Below, piece by piece: positions 47,757 to 57,319 of a stretch of 64,000 bases of DNA. How positions within the stretch are numbered: the stretch's first letter is position 1; each line of letters starts with the position of its first letter. Source of the stretch: an uncultured Paraburkholderia sp. GTDB lineage: Bacteria; Pseudomonadota; Gammaproteobacteria; Burkholderiales; Burkholderiaceae. Made by a program: the position numbers and the translations under genes. Under the pieces are notes generated by a model. It was given only the letters and a program-made list of their open reading frames with translations. It did not search any database and was not told the DNA's origin. The DNA is taken from the NCBI GenBank assembly GCA_940746715.1, contig CALNWN010000001.1, positions 744,001 to 808,000 of the forward strand, read 5' to 3'.

Positions 47757-48812
47757 TCACGGCGCGGCGGGGTGCAATTCGCCGTCCGGTAGCCAGAAAA
47801 CGGCGCGGCCTTCGGGCGTGTCGCGCTCGTCCACCTGAAGCGCGCGCAACCGGCCGCACGGCACGGACCGCCTACGCATTTGCCGGTATCCGGCGCGTAA
47901 ATGGCCCCATGTGGCGCACGTCAAGTATAAACCGGACGATTCGAAGAACTGACCCTCCGCCCAGTCGAGTTCCATGGGCACGTGCGCGCAGCGGTTCAGA
48001 TAGCCATAGGCGCGACCATCGTAGCGCACGAAAAACACGACGACTTCATCCGGGCCGATTCTCGCCGCGCGCCGAACGCCCGTGCCGCCGTCGACCAGCT
48101 CCTCCGAGCCGCACACACGCACGGTCTGCGCCGCAACCTCCGTGGCCTGCCCGTTCGCGTTTTCCTTCAGCCAGCCCGACAACGCGCTGACACTGGAAGC
48201 CACATATTTCGGCGCGAGCGCAGAAAGCGAGTCGGCCGGATGGGCGCCGTACGTCACGCCGATGCCCGCCACGCCCGCGTTGATCGCCATCTGCAGATCA
48301 TGTGTGGTGTCGCCGACCATCACCGTGCGCAGCGGGTCCTGCCCCAGCTCGCGCGTCAGTTCGTGCAACATGGCCGGATGCGGCTTGGAGAACGTTTCGT
48401 CCACGCAGCGCGTGCCGTCGAACAGGCTCGTGAGCCGCACCTGATCGAGCGCGCGGTTCAGGCCGACGCGGCTCTTCCCCGTCGCGACCGCGAGCAGATA
48501 CCCCTGATCGCGCAGTTCCTGCAGCATCTCGCGCACGCCGGCGAACAGCTCCGTGGTCTGGTCCTTGACCAGATAGTGGAAGCGGTAGCGCTCGGCAAGG
48601 CGCGGGTAGTCGGCGGGATCAAGCGTGGGCGCGGCGATCTGCAGCGCGGCGCGCAAGCCAAGGCCGATGACGTAGCTCGCCGCTTCGTCCGCCGGCACCG
48701 GCAAACCCAGATCGCGGCAGGCCGCCTGGATGCTGCGCGTGATGTGCACGGTCGAATCCATCAGCGTGCCGTCCCAGTCGAAGACGATCAGATCAAATTG
48801 CTCTCTAGCCAT
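47757..48812 (-). CDS. HAD hydrolase fused to a damaged Rieske-type domain
   Basis: About 351 residues from the ATG at 48812. Residues 1-220 are a phosphoglycolate-phosphatase-like HAD domain: FDWDGTLMDST, ATGKSRVGLNRALD, KPHPAML and MVGDTTHDLQMAINAG. The rest begins a Rieske 2Fe-2S domain with the first ligand pair in NRCAHVPMEL. The second pair should be C-x2-H but reads CATWGH. Reading frame +1 between about 47911 and 47856 restores the expected HGAIYAPDTGKCVGGPCRG, so two compensating indels have scrambled ~18-28 residues. In relatives these are two separate genes, so the join is also unusual. The HAD part should fold; the cluster should not. Confidence 0.8.
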   Translation of the reverse strand: MAREQFDLIVFDWDGTLMDSTVHITRSIQAACRDLGLPVPADEAASYVIGLGLRAALQIAAPTLDPADYPRLAERYRFHYLVKDQTTELFAGVREMLQELRDQGYLLAVATGKSRVGLNRALDQVRLTSLFDGTRCVDETFSKPHPAMLHELTRELGQDPLRTVMVGDTTHDLQMAINAGVAGIGVTYGAHPADSLSALAPKYVASSVSALSGWLKENANGQATEVAAQTVRVCGSEELVDGGTGVRRAARIGPDEVVVFFVRYDGRAYGYLNRCAHVPMELDWAEGQFFESSGLYLTCATWGHLRAGYRQMRRRSVPCGRLRALQVDERDTPEGRAVFWLPDGELHPAAP

Positions 48813-49842
48813 GCGATGCCGTCTCCGGGTGTGACCCATTTCGTAGTTCGTTCAATTGCGCGATGAAGTTGCGGCACTCGGCCGGCAAGGGCGCCTCCAG
48901 TTGCAACGGCGCGCCGGTTGCCGGGTGCGTGAGCTTGAGCCGGTAAGCGTGCAGGAACATGCGCTTGAGCCCCGGCTTCGCGTTCGCGCGGGCGAGTGCC
49001 TTGTTCTGCGCAAAGTCGCCGTATTTGGCATCGCCGACGATGGGCAGTTCCAGATGCTGCAAATGCACGCGGATCTGATGGGTACGGCCCGTCTTCAGCT
49101 CCGCCTCGAGCAGCGCGTAGTGCGGCCAACGGTCGATCAGATTGAACACCGTGTGGGACGCGAGACCGTCGGCTTGCACGCGCACACGCCGCTCGCCGTC
49201 GGCGGTCACATATTTGTGCAGCGGTTCCCTGACGGCCCGGCGGCGGCCCCAGTCGCTCGCCCATTCGCCGTGAACGCACGCATAGTAGCGTTTATCCATC
49301 CGGTTTTCGCGGATCTGGTCGTGCAGATTGACGAGCGCCGAGCGCTTCTTGGCGAGCATCAGGATGCCGGACGTTTCCCGATCCAGCCGATGCACCAGCT
49401 CGAGGAATTTGGCCTGCGGACGCGCCTCGCGCATCTGCTCGATCACGCCGAAAGCGACGCCGCTGCCGCCGTGCACCGCGACGCCGGCCGGTTTGTCGAT
49501 CACGAGCAGGTGCTCGTCTTCGAAAATGATCCTGAACTGCGCGCTCGGCACGGGCGCCTGAGCGGCCGCCTCGTCATGTTGCGCGACGCGAATGGGCGGC
49601 ACGCGCACCAGGTCGCCGAGTTCGAGCCGGTATTGCGCGTCGATCCGCCCCTTGTTCACACGCACTTCCCCGCTGCGCAAGATGCGGTAGATATGGCTCT
49701 TGGGCACGCCTTTACAGACGCGCAACAAAAAGTTGTCGATGCGCTGTCCGGCCGCGCTGTCGTCGATCTCGATGACCGAGACCTGATCGCTTGCGACCGC
49801 GCTTGATACCGATTTCTGGGATATTTTGCCTAACTCTTTCAT
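48805..49842 (-). CDS. rluC: 23S rRNA pseudouridine synthase, RluC type
   Basis: 345 residues. An S4 RNA-binding domain (GQRIDNFLLRVCKGVPKSHI ... GEVRVNKGRID) precedes the RluA-family catalytic domain with HRLDRETSGILMLAK (catalytic Asp) and LKTGRTHQIRVH. It converts uridines of 23S rRNA helix 35-type sites to pseudouridine. The stop overlaps the start of the HAD gene. It is divergent from rne, as in E. coli. Confidence 0.94.
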   Translation of the reverse strand: MKELGKISQKSVSSAVASDQVSVIEIDDSAAGQRIDNFLLRVCKGVPKSHIYRILRSGEVRVNKGRIDAQYRLELGDLVRVPPIRVAQHDEAAAQAPVPSAQFRIIFEDEHLLVIDKPAGVAVHGGSGVAFGVIEQMREARPQAKFLELVHRLDRETSGILMLAKKRSALVNLHDQIRENRMDKRYYACVHGEWASDWGRRRAVREPLHKYVTADGERRVRVQADGLASHTVFNLIDRWPHYALLEAELKTGRTHQIRVHLQHLELPIVGDAKYGDFAQNKALARANAKPGLKRMFLHAYRLKLTHPATGAPLQLEAPLPAECRNFIAQLNELRNGSHPETASHG

Positions 49843-49854
49843 TCTGAATATAAT
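49826..49854 (+). promoter_or_regulatory. Sigma-70 promoter of rne
   Basis: A -35 TTGCCT (49826-49831), a 17-base spacer and a perfect -10 TATAAT (49849-49854) read toward rne. The predicted start near 49861 gives a leader of about 0.7 kb. The element overlaps the first codons and promoter area of the divergent rluC. Confidence 0.75.
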
Positions 49855-49860
49855 TTGCCC

Positions 49861-50569
49861 AGCAGTCTGCGGCGGCCGGCGCAGTGTCCGGAATCCGGGC
49901 GATTGCGCAGGTGCAAGCGTAAATCGTTATTTTACTTGTGCCGGGGGCTGGTTGCTCGCCCTGAAAATGAGATGCAACAAGTTGCACGCACGAGGTCAGT
50001 GCCCGGCAGGGACGGCGCCCACAGGCGCGTTCGGTCAAGGTCGGCCTCGACGGTAACGGAATTTTGGTAAAAAAGAATTTTACTTCCAGCTTCGGTATCG
50101 GGCGGCGTCACGCCCGGCTGTACGAAGCTGCAGGTTGCGAAAATACGGCGTGCGCCCGTGGCGTCTTGTATAAAGTACAAGACTTGGCGACGTCAAAATG
50201 AGGCGAGACACCCCCAGCAGGAAAAGACGCGCCGCTTGCGCGAACTTCCCGTTGCGGCATGACCGCACCTTCGACCCTCCGGTCCCGCGCCCAGCAGGCG
50301 CGCCGGCGAGGGGGACGCGGGTTTTTGAAGGTCTGCCGGCAGAACCCGCGGCGTGTCGGGTCGTAATTTGAAGCCGTGTTCGCATGTGCCCTGCGGCACC
50401 GTGCCCCTTCGTTTATAGGGCCGAGCCCTCTCAGGCAATTCTCCCGCCATTCTTTCCGCTCCAGCGTGCTTGTGAAAGCACAATAAGGCGCGGCATGCCG
50501 CTGCCTTCGGCTCTCGCGACTGACAACCGCAAGAACCGGAGGCCGGCCGAGCCGCTCTGGAGCCGTTCA
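49861..50569 (+). promoter_or_regulatory. Long structured 5' leader of rne, candidate autoregulatory region
   Basis: About 710 bases with no credible ORF. Small perfect hairpins are visible: TGCAAC-aa-GTTGCA (49973-49986), GTAAAA/TTTTAC (50067-50083), CGGGCG/CGCCCG (50099-50116) and an 8-bp GTCTTGTA/TACAAGAC (50163-50183), with A/U-rich single-stranded stretches between. E. coli rne also has a long leader that RNase E binds to control its own mRNA decay. The same role here is inference. The last 200 bases are GC-rich. Confidence 0.5.
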
Positions 50570-53476
50570 ATGAAACGCATGTTGTTCAATGCGACGCAGC
50601 AGGAAGAGTTGCGCGTCGCCATCGTCGATGGGCAAAAACTCATCGACATCGACATCGAAACCGCCGGGCGCGAACAGCGCAAAGGCAATATTTACAAGGG
50701 CATCATTACCCGCATCGAGCCGTCGCTCGAAGCCTGCTTCGTCAACTACGGCGAAGACCGCCACGGCTTCCTGCCGTTCAAGGAAGTCGCCCGCCAGTAT
50801 TTCCGAGACGGCGTCGACATGCGCTCCGCGCGCATCCAGGACGCGCTGAAGGAAGGTCAGGAGCTGATCGTCCAGGTCGAAAAGGAAGAGCGCGGCAACA
50901 AGGGCGCGGCGCTCACCACGTTCATCTCGCTTGCCGGCCGCTACCTGGTTCTGATGCCGAACAACCCGCGCGGCGGCGGCGTCTCGCGCCGCATCGAGGG
51001 CGACGACCGTCAGGAACTGCGCGAAACCATGGCGCAGCTGCAGTTGCCCGAAGGCATGAGCATCATCGCGCGCACGGCCGGCATCGGCCGCAGCGCCGAA
51101 GAACTGCAGTGGGACCTGAACTACCTCATGCAGCTGTGGCGCGCCATCGAAGCTGCGTCGCAAAGCGGTTCGGCCGGTCAGCCGATGCTGATCTATCTCG
51201 AATCGAGCCTCGTGATCCGCGCGATTCGCGATTATTTCCAGCCGGATATCGGCGAAATCCTGATCGACACCACGGAAATTCATGACCAGGCGCGCGCCTT
51301 CATGGACATCGTGATGCCGGACAACGTCGGCAAGGTGAAGCGTTACCACGACGACGTGCCGCTCTTCTCGCGCTTCCAGATCGAGCATCAGATCGAAACG
51401 GCGTACTCGTGCACGGTGCCGCTGCCGTCGGGCGGCGCGATCGTGATCGACCACACCGAAGCGCTCGTCGCGATCGACGTCAACTCGGCCCGCGCCACCA
51501 AGGGCGCCGACATCGAGGAAACCGCCGCGCGCACCAACCTCGAAGCCGCCGACGAAGTCGCGCGCCAGTTGCGCCTGCGCGACCTGGGCGGCCTGATCGT
51601 GATCGACTTCATCGACATGGAGTCGGCCAAGAGCCAGCGCGAAGTCGAACAGCGCCTGAAAGACGCGCTCAAGCACGACCGCGCGCGCGTCCAGATGGGC
51701 AAGATTTCGCGCTTCGGCCTGATGGAACTGTCGCGTCAGCGTTTGCGCCCGGCTCTGTCGGAAGGCAGCCACGTGACCTGCCCGCGCTGTAACGGCACGG
51801 GCCACATCCGCGATACGGAATCGTCCGCGCTGCAAGTGCTGCGGATCATTCAGGAAGAAGCGATGAAGGAAAACACCGCGGCGATCCATTGCCAGGTGCC
51901 GGTCGAAGTGACCGCCTTCCTGCTCAACGAAAAGCGCTCGGAAATCAACAAGATCGAGTCGCGCTTCAAGGTCAACGTCGTGCTGGTGCCGAACAAGCAC
52001 CTCGACACGCCGCATTACAAGCTGGAGCGTCTGCGTCACGACGACGCGCGCCTCGACGATCCGCGCGCGTCGTGGAAGATGGCCGAGGAAGCGGGTCGCG
52101 AAATGGAGTCGGAAACCGGCTACAGCAAGCGCACCGAGGAAGTGAAGCCGAAGCAGGAAGCGGCGGTCAAGGGCATAATGCCTGAAAAGCCGGTGCCGAG
52201 CGCACCGGTTCGTCCGGCGGCAGAACCGACTCCTGTGACGGCGACGCCGGCGAGCGGCGGGTTCATCGGCTGGTTGAAGAATCTGTTCGGCATGCAGCCG
52301 GCCGCGCCGGCGCCTGTCGCACCGGCTGCGCCGGAAAAGCAGGCGCGTCAGGAACGCGGTGAGCGCCGTGAACGAGGCGAACGCGCTGAGCGCGGCGAGC
52401 GTCGCAAGCAACAGGCGGAAAGCGCGGATGCCTTGACGCAAGCCGACACGCAAGCCGCCGAAGAACTGGTGCAAAATCAAGCCGCCGTCAATGAAAATGC
52501 TGCACCGGCCGATCAGGAAGCGGTGGCGCGCGAGGGTGAAGAGCGTCGCCGCCGCCGTCGCGGCCGTCGCGGCGGTCGTCGCGAGCGCGAAGAGGACGTG
52601 AACGGCAATCTGGCTGCGGACGTCGCGGAAGCAGAGGGCGACAACGTCAACGTCAGCGAAGAAGCCCCGCTGCGTGCAGCTCAGCAGCCGGCGGAACGCA
52701 AGCCGCAAGCGAACGAAGCCGCCGTAGCGAAGGAAATGGCGCCGGTGGAAGTCGTCGTGGCGGCTGTCGCGACCGAGCAGGCTGTGGTCACCGAGCTGCA
52801 CGCGGCTACGGAAACGCCGGCTCTCGCCGCCGAAAAGGCCGCGAAGACGGAAACCATCGTGCCGGTCGCTGAGGTGCCGGCTGCTCCGGCTGCTGTCGAG
52901 CCGGTTGCAGAAGTGCCCGTCGCGCAAGCTGCAACGCCGGTCGAACCAGCGCAGACGGCGCCTGCGGCTGCGGAAACGGTGTCGCTGGTGGAACCGGTCG
53001 TTCGCGAACATGCGGCCGCCGAGGTTGCCCCGGCCGTCGAGGCGCAAGCCGCGCCGGTTCAGGCGCAGCCCGCCGCTCCCGCCGAGGTGGTCGCAGCCCC
53101 GGCCGCTGAAGTCGCACCGCAAGCGGAAATCGTCGAGCCCAAGCCGGCTGTGACCGCAGCCGCGCCGGCGGTGGAACCGGCCGCTGTGGCCGCCGCGCCG
53201 CAAGCGGAGCAAGCCGCGCCGGCAGCGGAGGCGCCGCAAACCGCGAGGCCGTCGCAGGCATCGTTCAATGGCGGCGTTTCGGCGGAAGCGCTGAAGCCGG
53301 TGCTGGAAAAAGCGGGTCTCGTCTGGGTCAATACCGACGCCGACAAGCTGCGCGCCGCGCAGGAAGCCGCTGCCCAGACCGTGAAACCGCCGCGTGTTGT
53401 GCGCGAGCGCAGGGCCTTGCCGCCCGTCGACAGCACGCCGATGCAGCAGGTGGAAACGGTGCGACATCCGCAGTAA
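50570..53476 (+). CDS. rne: Ribonuclease E
   Basis: 968 residues from the ATG at 50570 ([20 protein letters not shown]). The S1 domain is in the first ~125 residues, the catalytic DNase I-like subdomain carries the metal-binding Asp residues in [13 protein letters not shown] and [10 protein letters not shown], and the Zn-link [10 protein letters not shown] follows. Residues beyond ~530 are disordered: an Arg-rich patch ([10 protein letters not shown]) likely binds RNA, and the rest is a long Ala/Glu/Val/Pro-rich tail for degradosome assembly, ending in a conserved short motif ([14 protein letters not shown]). It initiates mRNA decay and matures rRNA. Intact. Confidence 0.96.
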   Translation: MKRMLFNATQQEELRVAIVDGQKLIDIDIETAGREQRKGNIYKGIITRIEPSLEACFVNYGEDRHGFLPFKEVARQYFRDGVDMRSARIQDALKEGQELIVQVEKEERGNKGAALTTFISLAGRYLVLMPNNPRGGGVSRRIEGDDRQELRETMAQLQLPEGMSIIARTAGIGRSAEELQWDLNYLMQLWRAIEAASQSGSAGQPMLIYLESSLVIRAIRDYFQPDIGEILIDTTEIHDQARAFMDIVMPDNVGKVKRYHDDVPLFSRFQIEHQIETAYSCTVPLPSGGAIVIDHTEALVAIDVNSARATKGADIEETAARTNLEAADEVARQLRLRDLGGLIVIDFIDMESAKSQREVEQRLKDALKHDRARVQMGKISRFGLMELSRQRLRPALSEGSHVTCPRCNGTGHIRDTESSALQVLRIIQEEAMKENTAAIHCQVPVEVTAFLLNEKRSEINKIESRFKVNVVLVPNKHLDTPHYKLERLRHDDARLDDPRASWKMAEEAGREMESETGYSKRTEEVKPKQEAAVKGIMPEKPVPSAPVRPAAEPTPVTATPASGGFIGWLKNLFGMQPAAPAPVAPAAPEKQARQERGERRERGERAERGERRKQQAESADALTQADTQAAEELVQNQAAVNENAAPADQEAVAREGEERRRRRRGRRGGRREREEDVNGNLAADVAEAEGDNVNVSEEAPLRAAQQPAERKPQANEAAVAKEMAPVEVVVAAVATEQAVVTELHAATETPALAAEKAAKTETIVPVAEVPAAPAAVEPVAEVPVAQAATPVEPAQTAPAAAETVSLVEPVVREHAAAEVAPAVEAQAAPVQAQPAAPAEVVAAPAAEVAPQAEIVEPKPAVTAAAPAVEPAAVAAAPQAEQAAPAAEAPQTARPSQASFNGGVSAEALKPVLEKAGLVWVNTDADKLRAAQEAAAQTVKPPRVVRERRALPPVDSTPMQQVETVRHPQ

Positions 53477-53524
53477 GTCTGCCGCGCCATGTCGTGGCGC
53501 GTCGCATTGCATCGCGTCGCGTCG

Positions 53525-53556
53525 AAAAGCCCGCCCTTACCGGCGGGCTTTTTTTA
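53525..53556 (+). terminator. Intrinsic terminator of rne
   Basis: An 11-bp stem (AAAAGCCCGCC / GGCGGGCTTTT) with a six-base loop continues into a T run, about 50 bases after the rne stop. Confidence 0.93.
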
Positions 53557-53657
53557 CCCGAACCCGCCGCCAGACAGACTACGTGGCCAACTGCCCTCTT
53601 CCCCGTAAACCCGACAGCGCCGGCCCTCGCCCAGCCGCGAGATGCATTTCCGCTAGA

Positions 53658-54774
53658 ATGAAGCACTCGTCCCGACGCATCATCCCTGTTGCCGATCTCA
53701 GCGCGGCGCCGGTCATCTCAGGGCCGCTGCAGACACCTAGCGGCACGCTGCACGACACCCTTGCGCGGCCGCTGCGCGACCTGCGTATTTCGGTGACGGA
53801 CCGCTGCAATTTCCGCTGCGTCTACTGCATGCCGCGAGCCGTCTTCGACAAGGGCTATACGTTCCTGCCCCACAGCGCGTTGCTGAGCTTCGAGGAAATC
53901 GAACGGCTCGCGCGGCTTTTCGTCGCGCATGGCATCGAAAAAATTCGTCTGACGGGCGGCGAGCCGCTCCTGCGCAAGGATCTGGAGTTCCTGATCGAGC
54001 GGCTGTCGCAGCTCACCACGCCCGCCGGCTGGCCGCTCGACCTGACGCTGACCACCAACGGCTCGCTTCTCGCGCGCAAAGCGCGCAGCCTGAAAGACGC
54101 CGGCCTGTCGCGCGTCACGGTCAGCCTCGATGCGCTCGACGACACGCTGTTTCGCCGCATGAACGACGCGGACTTCGCCGTCGGCGACGTGCTCGACGGC
54201 ATCGCCGCCGCGCAGGCCGTGGGCCTCGCGCCCGTGAAGGTCAACATGGTGGTCAAGCGGCGGCACCAACGACAGCGAAATCGTGCCCATGGCGCGCCAT
54301 TTCAAAGGCTCGGGCGCGGTGCTGCGTTTTATCGAATACATGGACGTCGGCACGTCGAACGGCTGGAATATGACCGAAGTGCTGCCGTCAGCCGAGGTGA
54401 TCGCGCGCATCGCCGAACATTTCCCGCTTGCGCCGCTCGAAGCTCACAGCGCCGCCGAAACCGCCCAGCGCTAGGGTTACGCGGACGGCAGCGGCGAGAT
54501 CGGCGTGATCTCGAGCGTGACACGCGCCTTCTGCGGCAGCTGCACGCGCGCGCCTTTCGACGGAGGGCAAGCTGTACCTGTGCCTGTTCGCGTCGGCGGG
54601 ACATGATCTGCGCGCGTTGCTGCGCGGCGGGGCGAGCAATGCCGACATCGCCACCGCCGTCGCCGAAATCTGGCAGGGGCGCGCCGACCGCTACTCGCAA
54701 CTGCGCGGCAGCAACGCGGCGAGCCGGGCGAGCAGGACGCCCGGCGCGTCGAAATGTCGTATATCGGCGGCTGA
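53658..54774 (+). pseudogene. moaA: GTP 3',8-cyclase MoaA, broken by frameshifts and a TAG codon
   Basis: The N-terminal half is sound: [20 protein letters not shown] (radical-SAM CxxxCxxC), [14 protein letters not shown] and [12 protein letters not shown] one-base insertion near 54258 shifts the frame after VKVNMVVKR. The next segment ([20 protein letters not shown]) ends at TAG 54472-54474, where the family has Trp in RWGYADG. Two further indels follow: near 54552 inside the second cluster (FCGSCTRAR) and near 54735 before the C-terminal MSYIGG. MoaA makes the first molybdopterin precursor. The product as read would lack the second iron-sulfur cluster. Confidence 0.92.
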
Positions 54775-54783
54775 TTCGCAGGC

Positions 54784-55411
54784 ATGCAGCGACTCCCGCG
54801 TCCATCGCGCGAACAGATCACGGGCCTCGTGCTCGCAGGCGGCCGCGGCATCCGCATGGGCGGCGTCGACAAAGGCCTGCAGCCGCTCCAGGGCGAACCG
54901 TTGGCCTTACACGTCCTGACACGCCTGGCGCCGCAGACGGGCGCGCTGCTGATCAGCGCCAATCGTCACGCCGATATTTATGCGGCGCTCGGTGCGCCGT
55001 TCGGCGCGAAGGTCGTCGCGGACACGCTGCCCGAGTTTCCCGGCCCGCTCGCCGGTTTGCGTGCGGCCAATAGCGATTACCTGCTCAGCGCGCCGTGCGA
55101 CAAGCCCGTGGCTGCCCGCGGACCTGGCCGCGCGCCTCGCAGACGCGCTCGCGTCCAACTCGGCCGACATCGCGACCGTCACGACTTCGGACGCCGAAGG
55201 CAAGCTGTCGCTCCATCCCGTATTCGCGCTGATGCACACCCGTCTCGCCGACGACCTCGCGGACTTTCTGCATGCCGGCGAGCGTAAGGTTCGCGCGTGG
55301 TACGCGCGCCACAAGACCGTGGAAGTCGCCTTTGCCGACGAGCACGCGTTTTACAATATCAATCCTTTACAAGAACTCGCCGACCTCGAGCGTCATCGGG
55401 GCCCCGGCTGA
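54784..55411 (+). pseudogene. mobA: Molybdenum cofactor guanylyltransferase MobA, frameshifted
   Basis: The first half reads [35 protein letters not shown] and [17 protein letters not shown], the MobA nucleotidyltransferase signatures. Two bases are missing near 55100, in CDTSPWLP, so the frame shifts; the rest ([40 protein letters not shown]) is in another frame ending at 55411. MobA adds GMP to molybdopterin. It lies ten bases after moaA, in a moaA-mobA-moeA order. Confidence 0.9.
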
Positions 55412-55473
55412 AATCCCGCTCCGCCGCACGGCATCTGCCAGTCCCGCCGCCGGCCGCGACGTCCAGCTTCTTC

Positions 55474-56781
55474 ATGACCACGCACAACGAATTTTCCCGC
55501 TGCGTCGCGCAGTACGATCCTCACGCGCTGCCTGTGCCGGCCGCTCAGGCGATCACGCGCGAATGGGCCATGCCGGTCACGGCCGTCGAGCGCGTGGCGC
55601 TGCGCGACGCACTTGACCGCGTGCTCGCCGCGGACATCGTCTCGCCCATCGACGTGCCGTCGCACGACAATTCCGCGATGGACGGCTATGCGTTCAATGG
55701 CGCCGCACTGGCGGCAGCCGCGCCGGCCGTCGAGCTGACGGTCGTCGGCAAGGCTTTGGCGGGCCATCCGTTCCCCGGCCGCGTCGAGGGCGCGCAATGC
55801 GTGCGCGTGATGACGGGCGCGTGCATTCCGCAAGGCTGCGACAGGGTGGTGCCGCAAGAGCTGGTTGAGCGCAGCGCAGATTCGGCGTCAATCCGCTTTG
55901 CAGCCGACGCCGTGCGCGCCGGCGCCAACCGGCGCCTTGCCGGCGAAGATCTCGCCCGCGGCCACACGGCGTTGCGCGCGGGCCGCGTGATCCGCGCGTC
56001 CGACTTGGGCTTGCTGGCCTCGCTCGGCATCGGCGAAATCAGTGTTCGGAGGCGCCTGCGCGTCGCGTTCTTTTCGACCGGCGACGAACTGCGCTCGCTC
56101 GGCGAACCGCTCGACGCGGGCTCCGTGTACGACAGCAATCGCTACACGCTCTTTGCCATGCTGCGGCGCCTGAACGTGGACACACTCGACCTCGGCGTGA
56201 TCCGCGACGAACCCGCCGCGCTCGCCGCGGCGCTGCGCAGCGCCGCGGCGAGCGCGGACGTGGTGCTGACCTCGGGCGGCGTCTCCGTCGGCGAGGCCGA
56301 TTTCACGAGGCAGATGTTGCAGACATTCGGCGACGTCGCGTTCTGGAGTCTGGCCATGCGCCCGGGCCACCCTCTGGCGTCCGCGTCTGGGTCCGGCGGG
56401 CGGCCGGGTCTCGGGCTGCCTGCGTTATTCTTCGGTCTGCCGGGCAGTCCGGTGGCCGTCATGGTGACGTTCTATCAGATCGTGCGCGAGGTCCTGCTCC
56501 TCATGTCCGGCGCAACGCCACAACCGCTGCCGGTGATCCAGGCGGCGAGCCAGTGCCCGATCCGCAAACGTCCCGGACGAACGGAGTTTCAGCGCGGCAT
56601 CGCGACTCAGAATGCAAACGGTGCAAACGGCCAGTGGCAGGTCACGCCGACAGGCTCGCAGAGCTCGGGCGTACTGAGTTCGATGAGCGAGGCCAACTGT
56701 TTCATCGTGCTCGGCCATGATGAAGATGACATCGCCGAGGGCGAACGCGTGAGTATCATGCTGTTCCACGGCCTGATCTGA
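55474..56781 (+). CDS. moeA: Molybdopterin molybdenumtransferase MoeA
   Basis: 435 residues, open throughout. MoeA inserts molybdenum into adenylylated molybdopterin. Motifs are SHDNSAMDGYAFNG, MTGACIPQGCDRVVPQE, FFSTGDELRSLGEPL, VYDSNRYTLFAML, DVVLTSGGVSVGEADF and FFGLPGSPVAVMVTF. At 56379-56395 the segment after MRPGHPLA reads SASGSGG where relatives have a FGR-type sequence; two small compensating indels may have altered it. With moaA and mobA broken in the same operon its pathway is probably dead. Confidence 0.88.
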   Translation: MTTHNEFSRCVAQYDPHALPVPAAQAITREWAMPVTAVERVALRDALDRVLAADIVSPIDVPSHDNSAMDGYAFNGAALAAAAPAVELTVVGKALAGHPFPGRVEGAQCVRVMTGACIPQGCDRVVPQELVERSADSASIRFAADAVRAGANRRLAGEDLARGHTALRAGRVIRASDLGLLASLGIGEISVRRRLRVAFFSTGDELRSLGEPLDAGSVYDSNRYTLFAMLRRLNVDTLDLGVIRDEPAALAAALRSAAASADVVLTSGGVSVGEADFTRQMLQTFGDVAFWSLAMRPGHPLASASGSGGRPGLGLPALFFGLPGSPVAVMVTFYQIVREVLLLMSGATPQPLPVIQAASQCPIRKRPGRTEFQRGIATQNANGANGQWQVTPTGSQSSGVLSSMSEANCFIVLGHDEDDIAEGERVSIMLFHGLI

Positions 56782-56870
56782 CAGTTTCGGGCGCTTTCAC
56801 GGTCCGGCGCTTTTATCGCGGTCACGTTTTGCTTTACCCATTACCACTACGACATGCGGGTTTGACTTAC

Positions 56871-57146
56871 ATGAAAAAACAGATCTCGTTCATTGCACCG
56901 GGACAAACGGCCAAAGCACTTATCCTCGTCTATCTGACGTTTTCGGTGCCTATCGTGCTGCTCGGCGTGCTGGTCGCGTTCGTGCGCTACGGCTCGGTCG
57001 AACTGAGCACGGTGTTCAGCGCCCTGCTGTTGAACGCGATTCTTGGCTTCATCCTGCTGTGGATTGCCTGCCACGCGTACAACTGGGTCGCGTCGCGCTT
57101 CGGCGGCATTGAAATCCAGCTGACGGACGCACCGGAAGAAGCCTGA
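56871..57146 (+). CDS. Small two-helix membrane protein, conserved but unnamed
   Basis: 91 residues from the ATG at 56871 (MKKQISFIAPGQTAKAL). Two membrane helices are clear (ILVYLTFSVPIVLLGVLVAF; VFSALLLNAILGFILLWIAC), with a short charged tail. It follows moeA by 89 bases. I do not recognise a named family or function; an earlier in-frame start at 56829 is less likely. Confidence 0.7.
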   Translation: MKKQISFIAPGQTAKALILVYLTFSVPIVLLGVLVAFVRYGSVELSTVFSALLLNAILGFILLWIACHAYNWVASRFGGIEIQLTDAPEEA

Positions 57147-57319
57147 CCCGCGTTGCAGGGCCGGGCCATTGGCCGCAGCGCCCGCCGCGGCCACCGCCGC
57201 CCACGATGCCGGCCAGACGCTGGAGTGATGCCGGACCGACGCCGGCCGCCGCGCGAGGCCGATGCCAACTGCTGACGTCAACGTTGACGGCTCACACGCC
57301 GCGCCGGCCTCCTGCCGCC

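Noticed and set aside
50567..53512. Very long open frame on the minus strand opposite rne
   Set aside because: It mirrors the codon bias of rne and has no domain or ribosome-binding site; rne itself has every RNase E motif.
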